Source: Sphingobacteriales bacterium 44-61 (lineage in GTDB: Bacteria; Bacteroidota; Bacteroidia; Chitinophagales; Chitinophagaceae). Taken from it: a stretch of DNA of 64,000 nt. Shown here in pieces: positions 10,456 through 19,067 of the stretch. Below the pieces are notes generated by a model, which made no database searches, was not told the DNA's origin, and saw only the letters and a list, made by a program, of their open reading frames with translations. The DNA lies in assembly GCA_001898405.1 (NCBI GenBank), contig MKTW01000008.1:1-64000 (forward strand), written 5' to 3'. Position numbers and translations under genes: made by a program. Every line of letters starts with the position of its first letter. The stretch's first letter is position 1.

Positions 10456-10536
10456 AAATGCCTGGTTAAGGTTTTATGCAAGGCAAACTCGTATCGCTGC
10501 AAATTATTGTCCGGCCTCCCGGCTTTTACAACGGAA

Positions 10537-12645
10537 TTAACTTACCGACGATCCGTTTGCAGTTGCCTCGTCCGGATTCACAAACTTCAGCTTGCCATTG
10601 TCTTCAGCCATCAGTATCATTCCATTGCTTTCAATGCCTCTCATTTTCCGGGGAGCAAGATTGGCAACTACTACCACCTGTTTCCCGATAATAGCGGAAG
10701 GCTCAAAATGCAAAGCTATGCCGGATACAATGGTCCTTTTTTCAAAACCGAGGTCCACTTCCAACTTGAGCAGCTTATCTGCTTTTGCCACTTTTTCTGC
10801 TGCAGTGATAGTGCCAACTTTAAGATCGAGTTTGGCAAAATCATCATATTGTATTTCCGCTTTGGCTACGGGTGTTTCTTTAGGTTGTTCGTTCACTGTT
10901 GTTTCAACGGGTTTAACTAATCCTGCTTTTAATTTTTCCACCTGTGCAATGATCTCGCTATCCTCGATCTTCCTGAATAATAGTTGGGGCTCTCTCAGGC
11001 TATACCCCACACTCAGCAATTTCATGCTGCCGGCATTTTTCCATTCCAGCATTCTGTCTACCACTTTCATCTTATGCAGCATTGATTTGGCTGTGTTGGG
11101 CAGGAACGGATTGATCAGGATTGCGAGATTGGCTGTTAACTGCAAACAAATATGCAAACAGTTATCGATCTGTTTTTGCAATTCAGGTTTGGCTGCCAGT
11201 TCTTTTGCCAGTATCCAGGGTTCCTTTTTCTGCATATACTGGTTGCCTTTGCGGGCCAGATCGATCACTTCATACAGTGCTTCGCGGAATCGATACTCCT
11301 CCAACAGGGAAGTTACCGTGTCTTTAGTGTTGCTGATGGCCGTGATGAGTTGTTTATCTTCATCATCGATCAACTCATTATGGAAAGGAGGCACTTTGCC
11401 ATTGCATAGTTTATGCATCAGTACAAAAGTGCGGTTCTCGAAATTGCCGAATATATCGGTGAGCTCGCTTTTGTAAGCCTGCTGAAAACCTTTCCAGGTA
11501 AATTCGCTGTCTTTGGTCTCCGGTGCTATCTGTGTTAAATAATAACGCAATGCGTCAACCATCTGTCCGCCGCCATTTTCCTTTTTCACAAAATCATTGA
11601 TATAATCACGCATTTCCAGTTTCCAGTTCCGGCTGGTGCTCATTTTATCACCTTCCAGGTTCAGGAATTCATTGGCCGGCACATTGGCGGGTAATATATC
11701 GCCATGCAATTTCAGCATCACGGGAAAGATGATACAATGGAACACGATATTGTCTTTACCGATAAAATGGACAAGTTTCGTGTCCTTATCCTGCCAGTAA
11801 GGTTTCCAGTCTTTATCATGGTCAAGCGCCCATTGCTTGGTGGCGCTGATATAACCGATCGGTGCATCAAACCATACGTACAGCACTTTTCCTGCTGCAT
11901 CGGGCAATGGCACTTTCACGCCCCAGTCAAGATCACGGGTAACGGCCCTTGGCTGCAGCCCGCCTTCGATCCAGCTTTTGCACTGGCCTACTACGGATGG
12001 CCTCCAGTCATCCTTATGATCTTCCAGGATCCATTTCCGTAAGAAATCTTCATGCTTGCCTAATGGAAGATACCAGTGGGTAGTTTTTTTCTTTATGGGC
12101 TTGCTTCCGGTTAATGTGCTTACAGGATTGATCAGTTCATCAGGGCTGAGGGAAGTGCCACAGCGTTCGCACTGATCGCCATAAGCATTTTCATACCCGC
12201 AGTTGGGGCAGGTGCCTTTTATATAACGGTCAGCCAAAAAAGTTTTGGCTTCCTCATCATAATATTGTTCAGTCTCTTTTGTTTCCAGTTCACCACGGTC
12301 ATTCAGATAAGTAAAGAATTCCCGGGCTGTTTCATGATGCAAAGGAGAACTGGTGCGATGATAGATATCAAAGGAAATGGACAGGTCTTCAAAATCCTGT
12401 TTCATCGCTTCATGATATTTATCGATGATCGCCTGCGGCGTGGTGCCTTCTTTCATTGCCTGGATAGGAATAGCAGTGCCATGCTCATCACTGCCGCACA
12501 CAAATACTACGTCCCTTTCCTGTGCGCGCAGGTAACGGACATAAATATCTGCAGGTATATAAGCGCCGGCGAGGTGCCCTACGTGTTTCAATCCATTGGC
12601 ATAGGGCAGGGCAGACGTGATCAGGTATCGTTTCGGGGTCGTCAT
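10537..12645 (-). CDS. metG: Methionyl-tRNA synthetase
   Basis: 702-aa class I aminoacyl-tRNA synthetase that charges tRNA-Met. The HIGH-type motif is HVGHLAGAY near the N-terminus, the zinc knuckle is CPNCGYENAYGDQCERCG, and the KMSKS loop is KMSTS. A C-terminal EMAP/Trbp111 tRNA-binding domain (LDLKVGTITAAEKV through GMILMAEDNGKL) is fused, as in the long dimeric MetG form. The start at 12645 (MTTPKRYLITSALPY) matches the conserved N-terminus; the frame remains open upstream to 12759 but that part has no conserved sequence. Transcribed divergently from the LD-carboxypeptidase genes. Confidence 0.98.
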   Translation of the reverse strand: MTTPKRYLITSALPYANGLKHVGHLAGAYIPADIYVRYLRAQERDVVFVCGSDEHGTAIPIQAMKEGTTPQAIIDKYHEAMKQDFEDLSISFDIYHRTSSPLHHETAREFFTYLNDRGELETKETEQYYDEEAKTFLADRYIKGTCPNCGYENAYGDQCERCGTSLSPDELINPVSTLTGSKPIKKKTTHWYLPLGKHEDFLRKWILEDHKDDWRPSVVGQCKSWIEGGLQPRAVTRDLDWGVKVPLPDAAGKVLYVWFDAPIGYISATKQWALDHDKDWKPYWQDKDTKLVHFIGKDNIVFHCIIFPVMLKLHGDILPANVPANEFLNLEGDKMSTSRNWKLEMRDYINDFVKKENGGGQMVDALRYYLTQIAPETKDSEFTWKGFQQAYKSELTDIFGNFENRTFVLMHKLCNGKVPPFHNELIDDEDKQLITAISNTKDTVTSLLEEYRFREALYEVIDLARKGNQYMQKKEPWILAKELAAKPELQKQIDNCLHICLQLTANLAILINPFLPNTAKSMLHKMKVVDRMLEWKNAGSMKLLSVGYSLREPQLLFRKIEDSEIIAQVEKLKAGLVKPVETTVNEQPKETPVAKAEIQYDDFAKLDLKVGTITAAEKVAKADKLLKLEVDLGFEKRTIVSGIALHFEPSAIIGKQVVVVANLAPRKMRGIESNGMILMAEDNGKLKFVNPDEATANGSSVS

Positions 12646-12745
12646 AGTCTGCAAAAATACCGGAATTATGGGTGAAAGAGAAACGTTGCCTGTTGCAGTT
12701 GTTCGTCGACCACTTGGCCATCGGTCAACGAACAACAACCCTTCC

Positions 12746-12777
12746 TTTGAGATAGCCAATAACTTGAACTACCTTAG
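12746..12777 (+). promoter_or_regulatory. Bacteroidota-type promoter for the LD-carboxypeptidase pair
   Basis: TTTG at 12746-12749 and TACCTTAG at 12770-12777 are separated by 20 nt, matching the TTTG-N19-21-TAnnTTTG pattern at six of eight -7 positions. The ATG at 12782 lies only 4 nt downstream, so the transcript would be nearly or fully leaderless. Confidence 0.55.
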
Positions 12778-12781
12778 ATCA

Positions 12782-13801
12782 ATGATGAACCGCAAAAACT
12801 TCCTTTCTTCTGCCGGCGCCCTTATCGCCTCGTCCGCTATCCCGTCTTTTGCAACAACGGATGAAAGTACACCGGCAATCATCCCGGCCTACCTGCGGAA
12901 AGGGGACCTGATCGGCATTACTTCACCGGCTGGTTATATCACACATGAAGAGATCCTGCCGGCAGCAAGACTGATGGAAAGCTGGGGCTATCGCATCCGT
13001 CTTGGCAAGACCATTGGCATGCGCGATGGTACTTTCGGAGGCACAGATACAGAGAGGCTGGCAGATATGCAGCAGATGCTGAACGATAAGGAGATCAAAG
13101 CCATCATGTGTGCCCGTGGCGGTTACGGCTCCATCAGGATCATTGATAATTTGCAGTGGAACCGGTTCCGCGAACATCCGAAATGGATCATTGGCTTCAG
13201 TGATATCACTGTTTTGCATTCCCATATCCTGCGCAATTTTGGGATCGCTTCCATTCATTCCAAAATGTGTAACAGCTTTCCGGAAGTTTGGGAAAAGGCC
13301 GATCCGGTACAGAAAGAAACGATTGAATCTATCCGCCGGGCACTGGCAGGTGAGAAGGTCCAATATACGGCGGCAGCAAATCCACAAAACAGGAACGGAA
13401 CAGCTACCGGGATACTGACCGGCGGAAATTTAAAGACACTGGAAACCCTGGCCGGTTCAGCTTCAGATATACATACGCAAAACCGGATTCTGTTTGTGGA
13501 AGATACCGGTGAATATCTTTACAGTATCGACCGCATGTTCTGGAATCTTGCCCGTACGGGTAAACTCGGGCATCTTGCCGGCCTGATCATTGGCGGATTT
13601 AAGATCAAACAGGATGATCCCGGCGAGGAATTTGGGAAGAACTTACAGGAAATCGTATTGGAAAAAGTAAAAAAATATAAGTATCCGGTATGTTTTGATT
13701 TCCCGGTAGGCCATCAGCGCGATAATTTTGCATTGAAATGCGGCGTACAGCATAAACTGATTGTGCAAACCGGCGCCAGCACCTTAACAGATAGATTATG
13801 A
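12782..13801 (+). CDS. LD-carboxypeptidase (peptidase S66), exported form
   Basis: 339-aa serine LD-carboxypeptidase that trims the terminal D-Ala from muropeptide tetrapeptides. The nucleophile region is GFSDITVLHS, the acidic residue lies in LFVEDTGEYLYSIDRM, and the His is in FPVGHQRDNFALK, together the S66 triad. The N-terminus MMNRKNFLSSAGALIASSAIPSFA resembles a Tat-type signal (N-R-K-N-F-L), so this copy is probably exported. The start at 12782 or 12785 is chosen for that signal; the open frame extends to 12617 into metG on the other strand. It overlaps the next gene by 4 nt. Confidence 0.9.
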   Translation: MMNRKNFLSSAGALIASSAIPSFATTDESTPAIIPAYLRKGDLIGITSPAGYITHEEILPAARLMESWGYRIRLGKTIGMRDGTFGGTDTERLADMQQMLNDKEIKAIMCARGGYGSIRIIDNLQWNRFREHPKWIIGFSDITVLHSHILRNFGIASIHSKMCNSFPEVWEKADPVQKETIESIRRALAGEKVQYTAAANPQNRNGTATGILTGGNLKTLETLAGSASDIHTQNRILFVEDTGEYLYSIDRMFWNLARTGKLGHLAGLIIGGFKIKQDDPGEEFGKNLQEIVLEKVKKYKYPVCFDFPVGHQRDNFALKCGVQHKLIVQTGASTLTDRL

Positions 13802-14709
13802 TCAAAACTCCTCCTTACCTGCAACCCGGCGATACCATCGGCATCGTTTGCCCGGCAGGATATATGAGCCTTGAAAAAGCAGCCGAATGTATCCGTGTGC
13901 TCCGGGAAGAATGGGGCTACAATGTAAAAATCGGGAAAACCCTGGGTGGAGCTTCCACTACTTATTTCTCCGGCACAGATGAAGAAAGGTTGACCGATCT
14001 GCAGCAAATGCTGGATGATGACGAAGTGAAAGCGATATTGTGCGGACGTGGTGGTTATGGCACTGGCCGTATCATTGAGCAGCTGGATTTTAAAAAATTC
14101 AAAAAGAATCCGAAGTGGATCATTGGCTTCAGTGATATCACAGTGCTTCACTCGCATCTTTACAGCAACTATTATATCGCCAGCCTGCATGCGCCTATGG
14201 CGGCAGCTTTCAATGAGGCAGGATACATCAACCGCTATGTACAATCATTGCGGTCAGCCTTGCAGGGTACCTGGGCCAGGTATACCTGCGAACCGCATCC
14301 GTTCAACAGGACGGGTGAAGCTATTGGCGAATTGGTCGGCGGCAACCTGTCACTGATCGCCCATCTTGTCGGCTCAGATTCCGATATCAAAACAAAAGGC
14401 CGTATTCTTTTCCTGGAAGATATCGGCGAATACAGCTACAATATTGACCGGATGATGTATCAGTTGAAACGGAGCGGCAAGCTGAAAAATCTTGCAGGGC
14501 TTATTATTGGCGGTTTTACGGATATGAAGGATACAGAAAGGCCTTTTGGTAAAGATGTATACGAGATCATCCGTGATATTATAGAAGAATATAACTATCC
14601 CGTCTGCTTTGGATTCCCCGTCAGCCATGAAAAAGAAAATTATGCATTGAAAATAGGAGCAGGGTATAAACTGAAGATCACTAAAAGCCGGGTACTGCTG
14701 GAGGAGTGA
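13798..14709 (+). CDS. LD-carboxypeptidase (peptidase S66), cytoplasmic form
   Basis: 303-aa paralogue of the preceding gene, without any signal peptide (it starts MIKTPPYLQPGDTIG). All S66 elements are kept: GFSDITVLHSH (Ser), LFLEDIGEYSYNID (Glu) and FPVSHEKENYALK (His). The start overlaps the upstream stop as ATGA, indicating translational coupling. The pair therefore offers the same muropeptide-trimming activity outside and inside the inner membrane, fitting peptidoglycan recycling. Confidence 0.92.
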   Translation: MIKTPPYLQPGDTIGIVCPAGYMSLEKAAECIRVLREEWGYNVKIGKTLGGASTTYFSGTDEERLTDLQQMLDDDEVKAILCGRGGYGTGRIIEQLDFKKFKKNPKWIIGFSDITVLHSHLYSNYYIASLHAPMAAAFNEAGYINRYVQSLRSALQGTWARYTCEPHPFNRTGEAIGELVGGNLSLIAHLVGSDSDIKTKGRILFLEDIGEYSYNIDRMMYQLKRSGKLKNLAGLIIGGFTDMKDTERPFGKDVYEIIRDIIEEYNYPVCFGFPVSHEKENYALKIGAGYKLKITKSRVLLEE

Positions 14710-14720
14710 TCTCGCCTGTA

Positions 14721-14807
14721 AGCTCCTTCCCATTGTCACCCCGGACCTTAGCGAACTATAGCTGCAACTGTACTAAACCTGGTCCGGGGTGACAGCAGAA
14801 AGGAACT
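14721..14807. repeat. Short copy of the GTCACCCCGG palindromic repeat
   Basis: GTCACCCCGGACC at 14735-14747 is perfectly complementary to GGTCCGGGGTGAC at 14781-14793, with weaker flanking pairing (CTCCTT against AAGGAAC). It shares its core with the two long copies near 35.3 and 37.9 kb but lacks the inner hairpin. It lies between the LD-carboxypeptidase operon and oxyR and could also act as a terminator, although no T-run follows. Confidence 0.7.
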
Positions 14808-14883
14808 ACAGATTATCAATTAAACCAAGACAGAGATAGTAATAATTGATTAGTTTTGCATTCCTATAAGTTAAATCTATATA

Positions 14884-15819
14884 ATGACCCTGGTTCAGTT
14901 AGAATACATTATCGCCGTGGACACCTGGAGGCATTTTGCCACTGCTGCTGAGCATTGCTTTGTGACCCAGCCCACGCTAAGCATGCAGATACAGAAACTG
15001 GAAGAAGAACTGGACGTAAAAATATTTGACCGCAGCAAGCAACCCGTTGTGCCAACGGAAACAGGAGCCGAGATCATTGAGCAGGCCCGGGTGATACTGG
15101 CAGAAAGAAACGTGTTGCTGGAAAAACTGCAAAACAAAAAAGGAGTGCTGACGGGTGAGCTCCGGATCGGGATCATCCCCACCCTGGCTCCTTACCTGCT
15201 GCCGCTTTTCATTCAGCCATTTGCTAAAAAATTTCCCTCTGTAAAACTGGTCGTGCATGAAATGATGACCGAGTTGATCATTGCCCGTCTGCGGGAAGGG
15301 AAAATTGATGCAGGTATTCTTGTTACACCTTTGCAGGAAGCTGGCATCAAAGAGTTTGTATTGTTCTACGAAGAATTGATGGCTTATGTTTCGAGAAAGA
15401 ATGCCATATATGAAAAGTCCTATATCCTGCCGCAGGATATAGATCCGAATAAATTATGGTTGCTTGAAGAAGGCCATTGTTTCCGCTCGCAGATCGCGAA
15501 CCTTTGCGAACTGCGCAAAATGAGCAAGGAAGGAAGTTCATTCGATTATGAAGCCGGCAGTATAGAAACCCTGCGCCGCATGGTGGAAATGAACGACGGC
15601 ATTACCATCATCCCGGAACTTGCCACACTTGATATGCCTGCCCGTCAAACCCAATTGATACGCTATTTCAAAAAACCTTCACCCATGCGTGAAGTGAGCC
15701 TGGTAGTGCACAGGAATTTTGTAAAAAAGGCATTGATCGATGCACTCAAAGAAGAGATATTAAGGACCATTCCTGAAAAGATCCGCAAGAACAGGGCAGC
15801 GAATGTGGTACCGGTTTAA
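14884..15819 (+). CDS. oxyR: LysR-type peroxide sensor OxyR
   Basis: 311-aa LysR-family regulator with an N-terminal winged HTH (FATAAEHCFVTQPTLSMQIQ) and an effector domain. The key segment EEGHCFRSQIANLCEL carries two cysteines nine residues apart, in the same context as the redox pair C199/C208 of E. coli OxyR, so it should form a peroxide-induced disulfide. TAGTTTTG at 14851-14858 could be the -7 element but has no clear -33 partner. No catalase or ahpC gene is adjacent, so its targets lie elsewhere. It converges with the next gene with a 5-nt gap. Confidence 0.92.
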   Translation: MTLVQLEYIIAVDTWRHFATAAEHCFVTQPTLSMQIQKLEEELDVKIFDRSKQPVVPTETGAEIIEQARVILAERNVLLEKLQNKKGVLTGELRIGIIPTLAPYLLPLFIQPFAKKFPSVKLVVHEMMTELIIARLREGKIDAGILVTPLQEAGIKEFVLFYEELMAYVSRKNAIYEKSYILPQDIDPNKLWLLEEGHCFRSQIANLCELRKMSKEGSSFDYEAGSIETLRRMVEMNDGITIIPELATLDMPARQTQLIRYFKKPSPMREVSLVVHRNFVKKALIDALKEEILRTIPEKIRKNRAANVVPV

Positions 15820-15824
15820 GGCAC

Positions 15825-16643
15825 TCAAAGCTTCAACACTGAATCTATTTTTTCCTGGAACATTTTATGCTCGGCCAGATCATTGTGTTTCCCTTTGTCA
15901 ATAGCGATCAGTTCAGATCCCTGCGGAGCTATTTTCAGCAGCCGTTCGGATTGACTAAAAGGGACCACTTCATCGTCTGTGCCATGAAAAAGTGTGACCG
16001 GTGTTTTTATCTGGCTGAAATATTCATTGGTAGGAAAATGATAATGAAGCATCAGGCTTACGGGATACATAAAAGCATAGTGTGAAGCCAGCGCATCTAT
16101 ACTGTAATAAGGTGTTTCCAGCATCAGCCGTTTGCATTCTCTTACAGAAGCCAGTTGTGCGGCTACTCCCGATCCCAATGATTTCCCATAAAGGATAATA
16201 CTATCACCCGAAAAACGCGCCCTTGCCATTTTATATAGTGTAAGCGCATCCTTGTATAAGATCTGTTCAGTTCTTTCACCAGTGCTTTTACCAAAACCCG
16301 GATAATCCATCATCCACACTTCATAATTATTACGGGTGAAAGAACTTGCATAAGGGGCATAACGCTCTATGTTTTTCCGGTTCCCATGAAAATATAATAC
16401 GACACCCTTGCAAACGGTATCAGGAACGGTGAAGCGAACAATGCTCAGGTTCTTTTCGCCGTCAACCGGAAGATATATTTCTTCAAATGGCTGACTGAAA
16501 TTGAATGCATGTTCTGCAGGCAGAGCGCCGGGGTGGAACAGGAATTTATCCTGGAGAAAATATAAGGCAATGCCACAGATTATATAAACAGCCGCAATGA
16601 TCTGCAGCCATTTCCAAAGCTTACGGGTTATTGTTTTTTGCAT
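15825..16643 (-). CDS. Alpha/beta hydrolase, Bem46-like, membrane-anchored
   Basis: 272-aa protein with an N-terminal hydrophobic anchor (LQIIAAVYIICGIALYFL) and an alpha/beta-hydrolase domain. Visible motifs are the oxyanion region LYFHGNRKN, the nucleophile elbow GKSLGSG, the acidic residue in FHGTDDEVVP and the His in DKGKHNDLAEH. It resembles the gene at 18252-19040 across the whole length, so the two are paralogues. Substrate unknown; a serine esterase or peptidase acting at the membrane is likely. Confidence 0.85.
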   Translation of the reverse strand: MQKTITRKLWKWLQIIAAVYIICGIALYFLQDKFLFHPGALPAEHAFNFSQPFEEIYLPVDGEKNLSIVRFTVPDTVCKGVVLYFHGNRKNIERYAPYASSFTRNNYEVWMMDYPGFGKSTGERTEQILYKDALTLYKMARARFSGDSIILYGKSLGSGVAAQLASVRECKRLMLETPYYSIDALASHYAFMYPVSLMLHYHFPTNEYFSQIKTPVTLFHGTDDEVVPFSQSERLLKIAPQGSELIAIDKGKHNDLAEHKMFQEKIDSVLKL

Positions 16644-16659
16644 GATGCTATTACACTGT

Positions 16660-16983
16660 TTAGATCACCAACATATCATACACTACTACTTTTTCCCACA
16701 GATGGCTGTACTTTTTCACGAAAGCTTTATGGATGGGATGCACCTGGTAGGCATCCTGCTCTTTTGCAGAATCGAAATACATCAGTTCTGAAACATCGTA
16801 GCTATTGTCTACCACTTCCCGTTTCTCCGTGGAAGCCGGTGTGCCGATCAGCAGGTCTTTTACTTCTTTGATGGCCGACAGGGTTTTCAGTCCTTCGATC
16901 AATTGCTTGCGGTCTGCTTCCAGGCCGGGGTTTTTCAGCCAGAAAAAAACATGGTGCACTACCCGGGAAGATGTCTGTTGCAT
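16660..16983 (-). CDS. Dabb (stress-responsive A/B barrel) domain protein
   Basis: 107-aa protein with the dimeric alpha-beta barrel pattern: RVVHHVFFWLKNPG at the start, a central helix, and the typical end DAYQVHPIHKAFVKKYSHLW. Dabb proteins are small cytoplasmic dimers, often of unknown function or acting as cyclases or oxygenases. It lies 16 nt upstream of the hydrolase gene on the same strand. Confidence 0.88.
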   Translation of the reverse strand: MQQTSSRVVHHVFFWLKNPGLEADRKQLIEGLKTLSAIKEVKDLLIGTPASTEKREVVDNSYDVSELMYFDSAKEQDAYQVHPIHKAFVKKYSHLWEKVVVYDMLVI

Positions 16984-17025
16984 AGATGATGAAATATGAA
17001 AGCGTAAATTAGGTAAAAACCGGGC

Positions 17026-18159
17026 TTAATACCGCATGTTATAATAATCACTTATTCCGCATTGCGCTTTATTCAGGATATCGTTCATGATAACGCGGAT
17101 GATCTCATCATTGGATGGAGGGAACTGCTCCCGCTGATTGATGATTTTTTTATCTTCATCGCTCAAAGCCCTTTCATCGCCGGTATAAATGGCAAAACTG
17201 TATACCCATCTGTAATCGGAGCGGTAAGTGTCGCTCCATAAATAACGGTTATCTATATCACGGATAGTCGCCTGCAAGAGGCCATCAGCCTGCAGCTCAC
17301 GCCTGATAGTAGTGATCTTGGCTTTCACGGTAATGTATTCTTTAACCACAGAATCGGCTTTGATTACCCTTTCCTTTCCAACAATCTGCTTGCTTACTTC
17401 CCTGGTGCTCCGCTGATCGCGGTAGCGGCCGATATTGATATCGCTGAAGCGCATTTCAGCGACATTATCTGCCCGCATATTAACGGCTTCATTGGGTGAG
17501 TAAAACCGGAGAAACTGGCTGCGGTTGTTATTGTTCAGGTAGCGCAGCATATCATAATTGAAGCTATTGAAGTCGTAGAAATAAGAACTGTACTGGAACC
17601 CAAAACGGCTGGGTGGCAATATCACCACGTTGGTAACCGCATTGGCGAATGCTTCATCCAGCTTTTGTTTGATAGACAGATCGCCGGGTTTTAATGACAA
17701 CGCTTTTTGAAATTCATTGTATGCATCGCGATAGCCTTTCTTTGTATTCTGATCCATCAGTTCAAGCCCTCTTTCATAACGGACATTGCCCGCTTCTTCC
17801 TTATAGGTTGTTACAAAAGATGAATAATCTGTTGGTTGCACCACTTCATATACGGAAGGAGAGCGACGGATAGCTTCATACAGGTTTTGGAGGCTGATAT
17901 ATTCCCTGTAAATATTTTCCCAGCGCAGGTCTGAATTGCTGTTGGTATAGTTCTCTATCTTTTTTTCATGATCGCTTACTGCATAGCGATAAGCATTCTG
18001 CAGAATATCCAGTGTGGCAGCATCGCCTGGTTTTTTTGACAGTTTCTTGGCAGCCTGTTCCACTGCCTCATCATAGCGGCCCTGCCGGTAAAGTTTTTCT
18101 GCATTCTTGCAGGAAACAAAAGTAATGGCAAGAAGAAAAAAGAAGGAGTAGAGTTTCAT
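17026..18159 (-). CDS. Lipoprotein with N-terminal TPR-like repeats
   Basis: 377-aa predicted lipoprotein. The start at 18159 (MKLYSFFFLLAITFVSC) gives a canonical lipobox with Cys17; four upstream codons are disregarded. Residues about 19-60 (AEKLYRQGRYDEAVEQAAKKL) look like a tetratricopeptide unit, and a further one appears near GYRDAYNEFQKALSLKPGD. The remainder is unfamiliar. Probably envelope-attached; function unknown. Confidence 0.75.
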   Translation of the reverse strand: MKLYSFFFLLAITFVSCKNAEKLYRQGRYDEAVEQAAKKLSKKPGDAATLDILQNAYRYAVSDHEKKIENYTNSNSDLRWENIYREYISLQNLYEAIRRSPSVYEVVQPTDYSSFVTTYKEEAGNVRYERGLELMDQNTKKGYRDAYNEFQKALSLKPGDLSIKQKLDEAFANAVTNVVILPPSRFGFQYSSYFYDFNSFNYDMLRYLNNNNRSQFLRFYSPNEAVNMRADNVAEMRFSDINIGRYRDQRSTREVSKQIVGKERVIKADSVVKEYITVKAKITTIRRELQADGLLQATIRDIDNRYLWSDTYRSDYRWVYSFAIYTGDERALSDEDKKIINQREQFPPSNDEIIRVIMNDILNKAQCGISDYYNMRY

Positions 18160-18251
18160 TTGCATACACATGGTTTTTTATTGGACGGCCGGGCCGAAAG
18201 ATAGTTAACAGGATGATGGTCAATTAGAAAAATCTTAACAGCATCGCCGTT

Positions 18252-19040
18252 TCATTCTTTCAGGATATCCCGCACGAAATTATGATACTCATCAAACTTC
18301 GGAAGATTATTGTGTCCTCCGCCCTGTATCCTGATCAAAGTTATTTTCTGCGGATTAAGTTTTTGTAACCGTTCACTGTGCCGGATAGGGATCAGCCAGT
18401 CGCGTGTGCCATGGATAATATAGGTATGGCAATTCACTTTCCTGATCCATTTATCGGTGCGCAGATGATAACGCAACACATATTTTACCGGCAAAATGGG
18501 AAGAAAGCGTTCCACCACTTTCCGGAAACTGTAATACGGTGCATCCAGGATCAGGTACCTGGGTTTGTTGTCTGAAGCCAGTTTGCTGGCAAAACCGCTG
18601 CCAATGCTGCGGCCGTAAACGATTATATGATGCTCGTCGTATTGCTTCAGCAGTGTTTCATATACAAACTGCATATCGTCCAGCATTTCCTTTTCGCTGC
18701 GCTTGCCGGTGCTTTTGCCAAAGCCGCGGTAATCAACCAACACCACATCATAATTATAGCGGTAAAAATCCCTGGCGTATTTTGCCCATCCTTTAATACT
18801 GCGGCTATTGCCATGGAAATACAGGATCAGTCCTGCCGGAGCTTCACGGTAAAAATGAAGACCGTTGATCCGTACTCCCGGTTCCACATCAAAGAAATAT
18901 TCACGGAAGGGGATATCATATTTGAATTGAAAGTCCTGCGCCAGTTTCTCCGGCTTGAAAATGAATTTCTCCTGCAGCAAATAAGCCAGGATGGAAAGCA
19001 GGGCGATACTACCCAGAATATACCAGATAAAGGAAGGCAA
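18252..19040 (-). CDS. Alpha/beta hydrolase, Bem46-like, membrane-anchored
   Basis: 262-aa paralogue of the hydrolase at 15825-16643. The N-terminal anchor is FIWYILGSIALLSILAYLL. The elements LYFHGNSRS, GRSIGSG (nucleophile Ser), HGTRDWLIP (acid) and GGGHNNLPKF (His) are intact. It starts 27 nt after the stop of kup on the same strand, so it may share its transcript. Substrate unknown. Confidence 0.85.
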   Translation of the reverse strand: MPSFIWYILGSIALLSILAYLLQEKFIFKPEKLAQDFQFKYDIPFREYFFDVEPGVRINGLHFYREAPAGLILYFHGNSRSIKGWAKYARDFYRYNYDVVLVDYRGFGKSTGKRSEKEMLDDMQFVYETLLKQYDEHHIIVYGRSIGSGFASKLASDNKPRYLILDAPYYSFRKVVERFLPILPVKYVLRYHLRTDKWIRKVNCHTYIIHGTRDWLIPIRHSERLQKLNPQKITLIRIQGGGHNNLPKFDEYHNFVRDILKE

Positions 19041-19067
19041 ATTGATATAGCAGTTTAAAGTTTGCGG

